NCBI GenBank assembly: GCA_014268975.2
Contig: CP077096.1
Span: forward strand, 3,695,501 to 3,759,500
Direction of reading: 5' to 3'
From: Pseudomonas wayambapalatensis
GTDB taxonomy: Bacteria; Pseudomonadota; Gammaproteobacteria; Pseudomonadales; Pseudomonadaceae
DNA length: 64,000 nt
Within the stretch, counting starts at the first letter, position 1. Each line of letters starts with the position of its first letter. Both the position numbers and the translations under genes were made by a program. Shown here piece by piece: positions 1-7,799 of the stretch. The notes under the pieces are model-generated. The model was not told the origin of the DNA. It made no database searches and saw nothing but the letters and a program-made list of their open reading frames with translations.

Positions 1-365
1 TGCCTTCCCTCGCCCTGGGCCTGCTGCTGTGCCAGGGAGCGTTCGCCGGTGACGGTACCGCAGCCATTGGCGGCGGCCTGGGTGGTGCCTTGGGCAACGT
101 CGTCGGCAAACAGATCGGCGGCAGCACCGGCGCCGCCATCGGCGCGGGCCTGGGTGGCGCAGCCGGCAGCGCCGTTGGCGCACGCAAGGGCAACCGCACC
201 GAAGCAGCCATCGGTGGCGGCCTGGGTTCGGCCGGCGGCTCGCTGGTGGGCGGCAAACTTGGCGGCAGCAATGGCTCGACCATCGGCGCCGGCCTTGGCG
301 GCGCAGCCGGCGGCGCGATCGGCAACCACCTGGGCGACAAGAACAAGAAGCACCGTCGCCACTGA
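1..365 (+). CDS. Glycine-zipper protein, 5' end outside window
   Basis: The reading frame is open from the first bases of the window, so the start codon lies upstream. The visible N-terminus ends a hydrophobic stretch (LALGLLLCQGAFA) that looks like the end of a signal peptide cut after AFA. About 100 residues of repeated Gly/Ala follow, with GxxxG spacing (GGGLGGALG, GAGLGGAAG, GGGLGSAGG), ending in a basic tail DKNKKHRRH. This is the pattern of glycine-zipper membrane-inserting domains seen in small exported Pseudomonas proteins. The likely location is periplasm or outer membrane. The function is unknown; the family call rests on composition and periodicity only. Confidence 0.75.
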   Translation, partial: PSLALGLLLCQGAFAGDGTAAIGGGLGGALGNVVGKQIGGSTGAAIGAGLGGAAGSAVGARKGNRTEAAIGGGLGSAGGSLVGGKLGGSNGSTIGAGLGGAAGGAIGNHLGDKNKKHRRH

Positions 366-394
366 TTGACGCACTCGCCTGCAGGAGCGGTACG

Positions 395-497
395 TGTGGG
401 AGCGGCGGTTCGGCGCCCCGACTTGCCCGCGAAAAAGACACCGCGCAGCCTGGCAAGGGCTGCGCCCGTGTTCGCGGGCCAGCCCGCTCCCACAGGG
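395..497. repeat. REP pair (REPIN-like)
   Basis: Two inverted copies of the Pseudomonas REP core face each other: TGTGGGAGCGG at the left and its partner CCGCTCCCACA at the right, with GCGGGCCAGC next to the right arm. The element lies between the convergent ends of the glycine-zipper gene and zwf, a usual site for REPs. It may form a hairpin that stabilises the 3' ends of the flanking messages. Confidence 0.75.
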
Positions 498-541
498 ATT
501 GGGCTGGCCTCTAGATTGTGAACAAGACGCTCAGCCGTCTT

Positions 542-2047
542 TCAGCCCAGGCGGTGCCACTCGCGCTTGTCCCGGCTCAGCAACTCATTGCCCTCCTCGG
601 GCCCATCCTCACCCGCCTCGTACTCGTGCACTTCGCCCCCCTTGGCCCAGGCGTCGAGAAATGGCTGTACCGCACGCCAACCATTCTCGATATTGTCGGC
701 CCGCTGGAACAGCGTCTGGTCACCGGTCAGGCAGTCGTAGATCAAGGTTTCGTAACCGGTCGCCGGGGTCATCTTGAAGAAGTCCTTGTAGGCAAAACCC
801 AGCTCGACGTTCTCCATCACCAGTTCAGGCCCGGGGCGCTTGGCCTGTAGGTCGAACCACATGCCTTCATTGGGCTGAATCTGAATCTTCAGGTAGTTGG
901 GCTTGGGTCGCTCCAGCTCCGACTCGCGGAACTGCGCGTAAGGTGCAGGCTTGAAGCAGATGGCGATTTCGGTGTCGCGCACGCTCATGCGCTTGCCGGT
1001 ACGCAGGTAGAACGGCACACCCGCCCAGCGCCAGTTGTCGATCATCACCTTGAGCGCGACGTAGGTTTCAGTGCGGCTTTGCGTGTCGACATTGTTTTCC
1101 TCGCGATAACCGGCCAGCCGCTTGCGCCCCTGTTTGCCCGCCACGTACTGCCCCCGCACCGAGTTCTTCAGCGCCATCTTCTGCGACCAGGGGCGGATGG
1201 CACCGATCACCTTGGCCTTCTCGCCGCGAACGGCGTCGGCGCCGAAGGCTGCCGGTGGCTCCATGGCGACCATCGCCAGCAACTGGAACAGGTGATTGGG
1301 CACCATGTCACGCAAGGCACCGGTATTGTCGTAGAACGCGCCACGCGTCTCGACACCGACCGTCTCGGCGGCGGTAATCTGCACGTGGTCGATGTAGTGG
1401 TTGTTCCAGAACGACTCGAACAGGCCATTGGAGAAGCGGCTGACCAGAATGTTCTGCACCGTCTCCTTGCCCAGGTAATGGTCGATGCGATAGATCTGCC
1501 GCTCGCTCATCACCTTGAGCAGGCAGGCGTTGAGCGCCTCGGCACTGGCAAGATCGGTACCGAACGGCTTCTCCACCACCACCCGGCGAAAACCGCCCGC
1601 AGACTCGTCGAGCAAGCCGGCCTCGCCCAGGCGCTGGGCCACCTCTGGGAAGAAACGCGGCGAAGTGGCCAGGTAGAAGATAGCGTTGCCGTGACGGGTC
1701 TTGGCGATGCGCTTGCCGATCGCCGAATAGGTCGCAGGGTCCAGGAAGTCGCCGGTCTGGTAGTCCAGGCGCTTGGCCAGGCGCGACCACAGCCCTTCGT
1801 CCAGACACTTGCCCGCCCCCTCGCCGCCTTTGTCGCGCTCGATCATGAAGTCGTGCAGGCGCTCGGCGAACTGCTCGGCGCTGGCGTGATTATGGTCGAC
1901 CCCGACAATCCGCAGGTTGCGGTCCAGCAAACCGTCACGGCTGAGGTTGTACAGTGCCGGCATCAGCAGGCGCTTGACCAGGTCGCCATTGGCGCCGAAC
2001 AGGAACAGCGTGCAAGGCGGCGCTGCGGGAATCGTCTGTTTGCTCAT
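542..2047 (-). CDS. zwf: Glucose-6-phosphate 1-dehydrogenase
   Basis: This enzyme oxidises glucose-6-phosphate to 6-phosphogluconolactone with NAD(P)+, feeding the Entner-Doudoroff and pentose phosphate routes in the cytoplasm. The protein has 501 residues, normal for the family. An N-terminal dinucleotide-binding loop (FGANGDLVKRLLMPAL, near residue 18) is visible. So is the substrate-binding and catalytic signature RIDHYLGKE near residue 190, followed by the large C-terminal domain. The ATG overlaps the stop of gnd by 4 bases (ATGA), so gnd and zwf are translationally coupled. This arrangement apart from edd/glk suggests a paralogue of the main glycolytic zwf, as in P. putida where several zwf copies occur. 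Identification is secure; which paralogue is inferred. Confidence 0.96.
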   Translation of the reverse strand: MSKQTIPAAPPCTLFLFGANGDLVKRLLMPALYNLSRDGLLDRNLRIVGVDHNHASAEQFAERLHDFMIERDKGGEGAGKCLDEGLWSRLAKRLDYQTGDFLDPATYSAIGKRIAKTRHGNAIFYLATSPRFFPEVAQRLGEAGLLDESAGGFRRVVVEKPFGTDLASAEALNACLLKVMSERQIYRIDHYLGKETVQNILVSRFSNGLFESFWNNHYIDHVQITAAETVGVETRGAFYDNTGALRDMVPNHLFQLLAMVAMEPPAAFGADAVRGEKAKVIGAIRPWSQKMALKNSVRGQYVAGKQGRKRLAGYREENNVDTQSRTETYVALKVMIDNWRWAGVPFYLRTGKRMSVRDTEIAICFKPAPYAQFRESELERPKPNYLKIQIQPNEGMWFDLQAKRPGPELVMENVELGFAYKDFFKMTPATGYETLIYDCLTGDQTLFQRADNIENGWRAVQPFLDAWAKGGEVHEYEAGEDGPEEGNELLSRDKREWHRLG

Positions 2048-3027
2048 GAACCCTTCTTCTCGACATGGCCGCCAAAGCCCAGGCGCATGGCAGACAACAC
2101 CTTGTCGCCGAAGGTGCCTTGCTGCTGGCGTGAGCGGAAACGGGCAAACAGCGCGCTGGACAACACCGGCACCGGCACCGCCTGCTCGACCGCCGCATCG
2201 ATGGTCCAGCGCCCTTCACCGCTGTCGGACACCGAACCGCTGAACTGGGCCAGGTGCGGATCGGCAACCAGCGCATCGGCGGTGAGGTCGAGCAGCCAGG
2301 AAGTGACCACACTGCCACGCCGCCAGACTTCGGCGATCTCTGCCACATTCAGGTCGAAACGCTGGTCCTCGGGCAGCTCGGGGCCGCCCTTGCTGCGCAG
2401 CAGGTCGAAACCTTCGGCATAAGCCTGCATCAGGCCGTACTCGATACCGTTGTGCACCATCTTCACATAGTGCCCGGCACCGGGCGGGCCGGCGTGAATG
2501 TAGCCATGCTCGGCACGCCCAGGCTCGCCCGTGCGCCCCTGCGTACGCGCAATGTCACCCACACCCGGGGCCAGCGCCTTGAACAACGGCTCCAGCCGCT
2601 CGAACACACCCTTCTCGCCGCCAATCATCATGCAATAGCCGCGCTCCAGGCCCCAGACCCCACCGGAGGTGCCTACGTCCAGATAGTGCAGGCCACGCGT
2701 TGACAGGTGAGCAGCTCGGCGCACGTCATCCTTGTAGAAGGTGTTGCCGCCATCGATGATCGCGTCGCCCGGCTCCAGCAGCTCGGCGAGCTGGGTGATG
2801 GTCTGCTCGGTGGGCTCACCCGCCGGCAGCATGATCCAAACGGCCCGAGGCGCCTTGAGTTTCTGTACCAGCGCGCCCAGGTCGTGGGCGCCCAGGGCAC
2901 CCTCGTCGCTCAAGGCGCTGATGGCCTCACGGTTGCGATCATGTACCACGGTCTGGTGGCCTGCGCGCATCAGCCGTCTTGCGATATTACCGCCCATGCG
3001 GCCCAGCCCGACGATTCCCAGTTGCAT
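2044..3027 (-). CDS. gnd: 6-phosphogluconate dehydrogenase, short NAD-type
   Basis: This enzyme decarboxylates 6-phosphogluconate to ribulose-5-phosphate. The 327-residue length is that of the short YqeC/GntZ branch, not the ~470-residue classical Gnd, and that branch usually prefers NAD+. The N-terminal Rossmann signature GLGRMGGNIARRLMRAGH lies at residues 6-23. The catalytic region GHYVKMVHNGIEYGLM contains the expected Lys and His-Asn. The C-terminal helical domain follows. It is first gene of a two-gene unit with zwf, overlapping by 4 bases, so two successive oxidation steps are co-expressed. Cofactor preference is inferred from family membership. Confidence 0.94.
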   Translation of the reverse strand: MQLGIVGLGRMGGNIARRLMRAGHQTVVHDRNREAISALSDEGALGAHDLGALVQKLKAPRAVWIMLPAGEPTEQTITQLAELLEPGDAIIDGGNTFYKDDVRRAAHLSTRGLHYLDVGTSGGVWGLERGYCMMIGGEKGVFERLEPLFKALAPGVGDIARTQGRTGEPGRAEHGYIHAGPPGAGHYVKMVHNGIEYGLMQAYAEGFDLLRSKGGPELPEDQRFDLNVAEIAEVWRRGSVVTSWLLDLTADALVADPHLAQFSGSVSDSGEGRWTIDAAVEQAVPVPVLSSALFARFRSRQQQGTFGDKVLSAMRLGFGGHVEKKGS

Positions 3028-3231
3028 GTGCCGATGCTCCCCTTGCGAAATGGATGACGAACGCGATTCAGGTGTTCAGGTTAGTCCAGCGTACCGCACG
3101 AGGGTTCACCGACGAACGGCGTGACCACCATAAACAAAAAAGTTCCCAAGGGCGGGGAAAGAATTCAGAATGCGCGCCGCACGAAGCGTCTACGCTTGTC
3201 ACTGTCACCAGCCAAACTGCGAGGTGTGCTC

Positions 3232-3399
3232 ATGGGTACCTACATGCCTGCCACTCCCCCCCAGACCCTCTATGTCACCGTGCGCCGCGACGAACTGCGC
3301 CAACTGAAGGACGAGCGCGACCAACTGCGGCAACAGGTGGCCGAGCTGAACCTGTTGCTCGAACAGGCCCGCCTGGGCAACAAGGCTGCCGGACGCTGA
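3232..3399 (+). CDS. Small coiled-coil protein, unknown function
   Basis: This encodes 55 residues. The chosen ATG at 3232 has GAGGTG a few bases upstream. An in-frame GTG at 3121 would add 37 residues of low-quality sequence and was not used. The body TLYVTVRRDELRQLKDERD continues as a heptad-like run of Leu with charged residues up to NLLLEQARLG, so it should form a short coiled coil and probably a dimer. No signal peptide or membrane segment is seen. It is divergent from gnd and has no recognised family. Confidence 0.6.
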   Translation: MGTYMPATPPQTLYVTVRRDELRQLKDERDQLRQQVAELNLLLEQARLGNKAAGR

Positions 3400-3577
3400 C
3401 CTTTCGCCGCACCGCGCAGCCCCTGCGCACGCGACGCCCTGTCGTACCCCGCCTCCTTAACCAGCGAAAATGCCTTCAAAGATAGTCGCCTGTTCCTATA
3501 TAGGTCTCATCTCAGGCTACCTAGATTGAGCGACGCCGCGGGCCCATTCCGGTGCCTGCTTCGCGTGGAAAACACCC

Positions 3578-4036
3578 ATGAACAAACTGACGTACTGGCT
3601 CCCGCTCGTTTTGCTGGGAAGCCTCAGCCTGCACGCGCACGCCGCGCCGCAGCCGTGCCAGCAGCTCGACGAGAAACAAGCCCTGGCGCTGTTCGAACGC
3701 TGGAACGACAGCCTGCGCAGCGGCGATCCACAGCAAGTGGCCAAACTGTACGAAAACGATGCGGTGCTGCTGCCGACGGTCTCCAGAACCCCACGCCTGA
3801 CCACCGTCGAGCGCCTCGACTACTTCAAGCACTTCCTCGCCGACCAGCCCTCCGGCAAGCTCGACACTCATCACCTGAGCCAGACCTGCAACAAAGCCAC
3901 ACTGGCCGGGTTGTACACCTTCGACTTCGCCAAGACCGGGCAACAGGTCGCTGCGCGCTACACCTTCACCTACCGCTGGGATGGCCAGCAGTGGCTGATC
4001 CACCACCACCATTCCTCGCTGCTGCCGACCACCTGA
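3578..4036 (+). CDS. Exported SnoaL/DUF4440-like protein
   Basis: This 152-residue protein has a clear signal peptide (MNKLTYWLPLVLLGSLSLHA, cleavage after AHA). The mature part has the SnoaL / calmodulin-kinase association-domain pattern. A first helix reads ALALFERWNDSLRSGDPQQV, then VAKLYENDAVLLPT, then strand-rich segments ending YTFTYRWDGQQWLIHHHHSS. Proteins of this NTF2-like fold (often annotated SgcJ/EcaC family) are usually periplasmic and of unknown substrate. It stands alone, between the small coiled-coil gene and the glycogen cluster. The fold call is fairly safe; the function is unknown. Confidence 0.8.
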   Translation: MNKLTYWLPLVLLGSLSLHAHAAPQPCQQLDEKQALALFERWNDSLRSGDPQQVAKLYENDAVLLPTVSRTPRLTTVERLDYFKHFLADQPSGKLDTHHLSQTCNKATLAGLYTFDFAKTGQQVAARYTFTYRWDGQQWLIHHHHSSLLPTT

Positions 4037-4481
4037 CACTGCCCGCATTCCCCGCCCAACGGATGCCTGTTGCGCCGCAGCAACGCAATGTCGCTGCGGC
4101 TTTGGTGCGCCAACGTTTGCGCAGATCAACGGTCATGCAAATTGTGACCAGCGGGTCATCCTGCCTACCTTTCGTCCCCTACACTGCGGATTCGGCCCGT
4201 GTTTTGCTCCGAAAACCAGTGACGCAATCAAGTCGAACTTTCCGAAACACGGGCAGGTCAGGAAGTAAGTAGGCCACGCAAAGGGACTTCCTCACGCGTC
4301 AGCCCGCCCACCCCACACTGTCCAGGCGCCTGTTCGGCCGGAATGCCGCTCGCGCTGTGCCTGCGCGCACGACCATGGGGCAAGGAATGCACTACGAAGA
4401 TGCTGAAAGCCAAAGCGAGAACAGATACGAGATAAACGTAACGGGTGCCAGCACCCGCATGAACAAGGGACGGAGAGAAGT
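4037..4481 (+). other. Leader region of glgA with possible short upstream ORF
   Basis: This 445-base gap holds no confident gene. It must contain the promoter of the glgA-treZ-malQ-treY run, but I could not choose a convincing -35/-10 pair. A 36-codon frame runs from ATG at 4375 to TGA at 4483-4485, so its stop overlaps the glgA start codon (TATGA). It has no good ribosome site and may be chance. Confidence 0.4.
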
Positions 4482-6041
4482 ATGATCAGTGCCGCTGTCG
4501 AGCCTCACGCAGAATCATTCAACCTGGAAAATCGCGAGCCTGTTGCACCTGGCTTCGCCACGACAGGCAAGGCACCCGCTACCACGCGCCGCAACAACCC
4601 GCACAAGCGCAAGGTGCTGTTCGTCACCTCCGAAATCGCCGACCTGGTCAAGACGGGCGGCCTGGGCGATGTTTCCGCCGCCCTGCCCCGGGCGCTGTCA
4701 CACCTGCACGATGTGCGTGTGCTGATCCCCGGCTACCCGCAAGTGGTCGATAGCGACAACCCCATTCACATCGTTGGCGAACTCGGTGGCCATGCTGCGC
4801 TTCCGCCGTGCAAGATCGGGCGCATGGACCTGCCGGATGGCCTGGTCATCTACGTGCTGATCTGCCCCGAGTTGTATGAGCGCGAAGGCACCCCATACGG
4901 TGCCAACAATGGCCGTGACTGGCCGGACAACCACATCCGTTTCGCCCGCCTGGGCCTGGCCGCCGCAGAGATCGCCGCAGGCGATGCAATGGCGCACTGG
5001 CGCCCCGATCTGGTGCACGCCCATGACTGGCCAGCCGGTCTGGCGCCTGCCTACATGCACTGGCGCGGCCTGAATACACCGACTTTGTTCACCATCCACA
5101 ACCTGGCGTACCAGGGTGTCTACAGCCGAGGCTGCAGCCCGGAGCTGGCCATTCCCGACCATGCCATGCAGCAGGAAGGCATGGAATTCTACGGCAAGCT
5201 GTCGTTCCTCAAGGCCGGGCTTGCCTACTCGAGCCACATCACCACGGTCAGCGCCACCTACGCCCGAGAGATCACCACGCCCGAGTTCGGTTGCGGCCTC
5301 GACGGCTTTCTCGCCAGCAAGGCCCAGCAAGGCCTGCTGGGCGGCATCCCCAATGGCATCGACGAGAGCTGGGATTCGGCCACCGACACCCATCTGCTGC
5401 ACAACTTCAGCATCAACGACTGGGAAGGCAAGGCGCGCAATGCCGAGCAGGTCCGCGAGCTGTTCGGCCTGGAGCCGTCCGAAGGGCCGCTGTTCGCCGT
5501 GGTCTCGCGCCTGGTCTACCAGAAAGGCCTGGACCTGACGTTGAGCGTGGCCGCCGACATCGTCCAGCAAGGCGGGCAGATCGCGATCATCGGCCGCGGC
5601 GAGCCGGAAGAGGAACAGGCCATGCGCGATCTGGCCCTGCGCCATCCTGGTCGCATCGGCGTGCGCATCGGCTTCAACGAAACCGATGCCCGGCGCATGT
5701 TCGCCGGCAGCGATTTCCTGCTGATGCCCTCGCGCTACGAGCCCTGCGGATTGAGCCAGATGTACGCACAGCGTTTCGGCTCACTGCCGGTGGCACGCAA
5801 TACCGGTGGGCTGGCCGACACCATCGAAGATGGCGTCACGGGTTTCCTGTTCAACGAGTCGAGCGCCGAGAGCTACCGCGAAGCCTTGAACCGCGCCTTC
5901 TACGTACACGGCAAGAAAGACCTGCTCAATGCCATGCGCTGCCTGTCGATGACCCAACCGTTCAACTGGTGCCAGGCGGTGGAACCCTACGCTCGCCTCT
6001 ACGAGGAACTGGTCTGCCAGGCACGCAGCCGCCACTACTGA
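4482..6041 (+). CDS. glgA: Glycogen synthase
   Basis: This is a GT5-family alpha-1,4-glucan synthase of 519 residues. After an N-terminal extension of about 40 residues (rich in polar residues, absent from E. coli GlgA) come KVLFVTSEIADLVKTGG and GLGDV, the nucleotide-sugar-binding KTGGL loop. The C-terminal GT-B half contains FAVVSRLVYQKGLDL and MPSRYEPCGLSQMYAQRFG with the conserved Glu and Cys-Gly, then ARNTGGLADT. The start has a purine-rich GGACGGAGAG upstream. It is the first gene of the treZ-malQ-treY run, 15 bases before treZ. No glgC (ADP-glucose pyrophosphorylase) is in the window, so the donor supply is not explained locally. Confidence 0.95.
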   Translation: MISAAVEPHAESFNLENREPVAPGFATTGKAPATTRRNNPHKRKVLFVTSEIADLVKTGGLGDVSAALPRALSHLHDVRVLIPGYPQVVDSDNPIHIVGELGGHAALPPCKIGRMDLPDGLVIYVLICPELYEREGTPYGANNGRDWPDNHIRFARLGLAAAEIAAGDAMAHWRPDLVHAHDWPAGLAPAYMHWRGLNTPTLFTIHNLAYQGVYSRGCSPELAIPDHAMQQEGMEFYGKLSFLKAGLAYSSHITTVSATYAREITTPEFGCGLDGFLASKAQQGLLGGIPNGIDESWDSATDTHLLHNFSINDWEGKARNAEQVRELFGLEPSEGPLFAVVSRLVYQKGLDLTLSVAADIVQQGGQIAIIGRGEPEEEQAMRDLALRHPGRIGVRIGFNETDARRMFAGSDFLLMPSRYEPCGLSQMYAQRFGSLPVARNTGGLADTIEDGVTGFLFNESSAESYREALNRAFYVHGKKDLLNAMRCLSMTQPFNWCQAVEPYARLYEELVCQARSRHY

Positions 6042-6056
6042 ACGAGGGCTACGAAG

Positions 6057-7799
6057 ATGCACAGGCATGGCGCACAGCAACTGGACGCCACGTCGGCGCG
6101 CTTCGCCCTCTGGGCGCCGGATGCGCGCAACGTGAGCGTGGAAATCGAGCGGCAGCCGTCTGTCGAGCTGCTGTCCGAGGGAGATGGCTGGTTCAGCGGT
6201 ATCGCTCCCTGCCAGGCGGGTGATCGCTACCATTTCAGGATCGACGGTCACCTGAAGGTGGCCGACCCGGCGTCGCGCTACCAGCCCGACGGCGTGCACG
6301 GTCCCAGTGAAGTCGTCGATCTCCAGCGTTACGGCTGGCAGCACCCTTGGCGCGGCCGCCCATGGCACGAGGCGGTGATCCAGGAACTGCACGTGGGCCT
6401 GCTCGGCGGCTATGCAGGTGTTTCCCAGCAGCTGCCACGCCTGGCGGAACTGGGTATCACCGCCATCGAGCTGATGCCGATCAACCAGTTCCCCGGCGAG
6501 CGAAACTGGGGCTACGACGGCGCCCTGCCCTTCGCCCCGCACAACGCTTACGGCAGCCCGGATCAATTGTGCGCACTAATCGACCAGGCCCATGGCCACG
6601 GGCTGATGGTGATGCTCGATGTGGTCTACAACCACTTTGGCCCTGACGGCAATTACCTGCCGCAGTACGCCAACCGGTTCTTCCGTGAAGACCGCCAGAC
6701 CCCCTGGGGCGCCGCCATCGACTTTCGCCGTGCAGAAGTACGCGAGTTCTTCATCCAGAACGCCCTGATGTGGCTGTGCGACTACCGCTTCGATGGCCTG
6801 CGCCTGGACGCCGTGCACGCCATCGACCAGCCGGACTTTCTCGTCGAACTGGCCCGCCGCGTGCGCGCCGCTGTCGAGCCGGGCCGCGAAGTGTGGCTGG
6901 TGCTGGAGAACGAACACAACCAAGCGGCGCTGCTTGAGCAAGGCTTCGACGCGCAGTGGAACGATGACGGCCACAACGCCCTGCACGTGCTGCTCACGGG
7001 CGAGACCGAAGGCTACTACGCCGACTACAAGCACCGCCCGATCGAGCAACTGGCCCGCTGCCTGAGCGAAGGCTTCGTGTTTCAGGGCGAGCCCAATCGC
7101 CATGGCACACCCCGTGGCGAGCCCAGCGCTCACTTGCCACCGAGTGCCTTCGTACTGTTCTTGCAAAACCACGACCAGATCGGCAACCGCGCCCTTGGCG
7201 AGCGTCTCAGCCGCCTGTGCCCGCCCCCGGCGCTGCGGGCCGCCACCGGCCTGTTGCTGCTGGCGCCGATGATCCCGCTGCTGTTCATGGGTGACGAAGA
7301 AGGCAGCTGCCAGCCGTTCCTGTTCTTCACCGATTTCCACGATGAGCTGGCCGATGCCGTGCGCGAAGGTCGGCGCGGCGAATTCGCCCACTTCGCAGCC
7401 TTCGCCGACCCCGAGAAGCGCGCGCACATACCCGACCCCAACGCCCTGCAAACCTTCGAAGCCTCACGCCCGGTCAACACACAAGTGCTCGCTGGCTGGC
7501 ACGGCCTCTATCACCAACTGCTGGATATCCGCCATCGCCAGATCGTCCCGCGCCTGGTGGGCAGCCGCGCACTGGGCGTCGAAGTGCTCGGCGACAAAGC
7601 CCTCAGCGCCCGCTGGCGACTGGGCGACGGCTGCGAGTTGCGCATCGATTTGAACCTTGGCGCATCTGCGCAGCCCATTACTTTGCCAGGCATAGATACA
7701 CGCCTGTTCGACAGCAGTGACAACGCCCATCCAGACTCCACCCTGGCCGCGTACAGCTGCGTGGTCAGCCTGCTTCCCTCTCGCCTGGAGACGCCATGA
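6057..7799 (+). CDS. treZ: Malto-oligosyltrehalose trehalohydrolase
   Basis: This enzyme releases trehalose from maltooligosyl-trehalose made by TreY. It is a GH13 enzyme of 580 residues. The N-terminal Ig-like CBM48/E-set domain covers residues 10-95 (ARFALWAPDARNVSVEIE). The TIM-barrel motifs are in order: DVVYNHFGPDGNYLP near residue 188, FDGLRLDAVHAI with nucleophile Asp251, VLENEHNQ with acid/base Glu284, and FLQNHDQIGNRALGERL near 365. ELMPINQFPGERNWGYDG is typical of TreZ. Its stop overlaps the malQ start by 4 bases (ATGA), showing translational coupling. Its placement between glgA and treY supports a glucan-to-trehalose route. Confidence 0.96.
   Translation: MHRHGAQQLDATSARFALWAPDARNVSVEIERQPSVELLSEGDGWFSGIAPCQAGDRYHFRIDGHLKVADPASRYQPDGVHGPSEVVDLQRYGWQHPWRGRPWHEAVIQELHVGLLGGYAGVSQQLPRLAELGITAIELMPINQFPGERNWGYDGALPFAPHNAYGSPDQLCALIDQAHGHGLMVMLDVVYNHFGPDGNYLPQYANRFFREDRQTPWGAAIDFRRAEVREFFIQNALMWLCDYRFDGLRLDAVHAIDQPDFLVELARRVRAAVEPGREVWLVLENEHNQAALLEQGFDAQWNDDGHNALHVLLTGETEGYYADYKHRPIEQLARCLSEGFVFQGEPNRHGTPRGEPSAHLPPSAFVLFLQNHDQIGNRALGERLSRLCPPPALRAATGLLLLAPMIPLLFMGDEEGSCQPFLFFTDFHDELADAVREGRRGEFAHFAAFADPEKRAHIPDPNALQTFEASRPVNTQVLAGWHGLYHQLLDIRHRQIVPRLVGSRALGVEVLGDKALSARWRLGDGCELRIDLNLGASAQPITLPGIDTRLFDSSDNAHPDSTLAAYSCVVSLLPSRLETP

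Noticed and set aside
1079..2422. A 447-codon plus-strand frame opposite zwf and gnd
   Set aside because: It crosses the overlap of two well-supported genes and shows no recognisable domain.
3121..3231. GTG-initiated extension of the small coiled-coil gene
   Set aside because: There is no ribosome site at the GTG, and the added residues are basic and unlike the rest.
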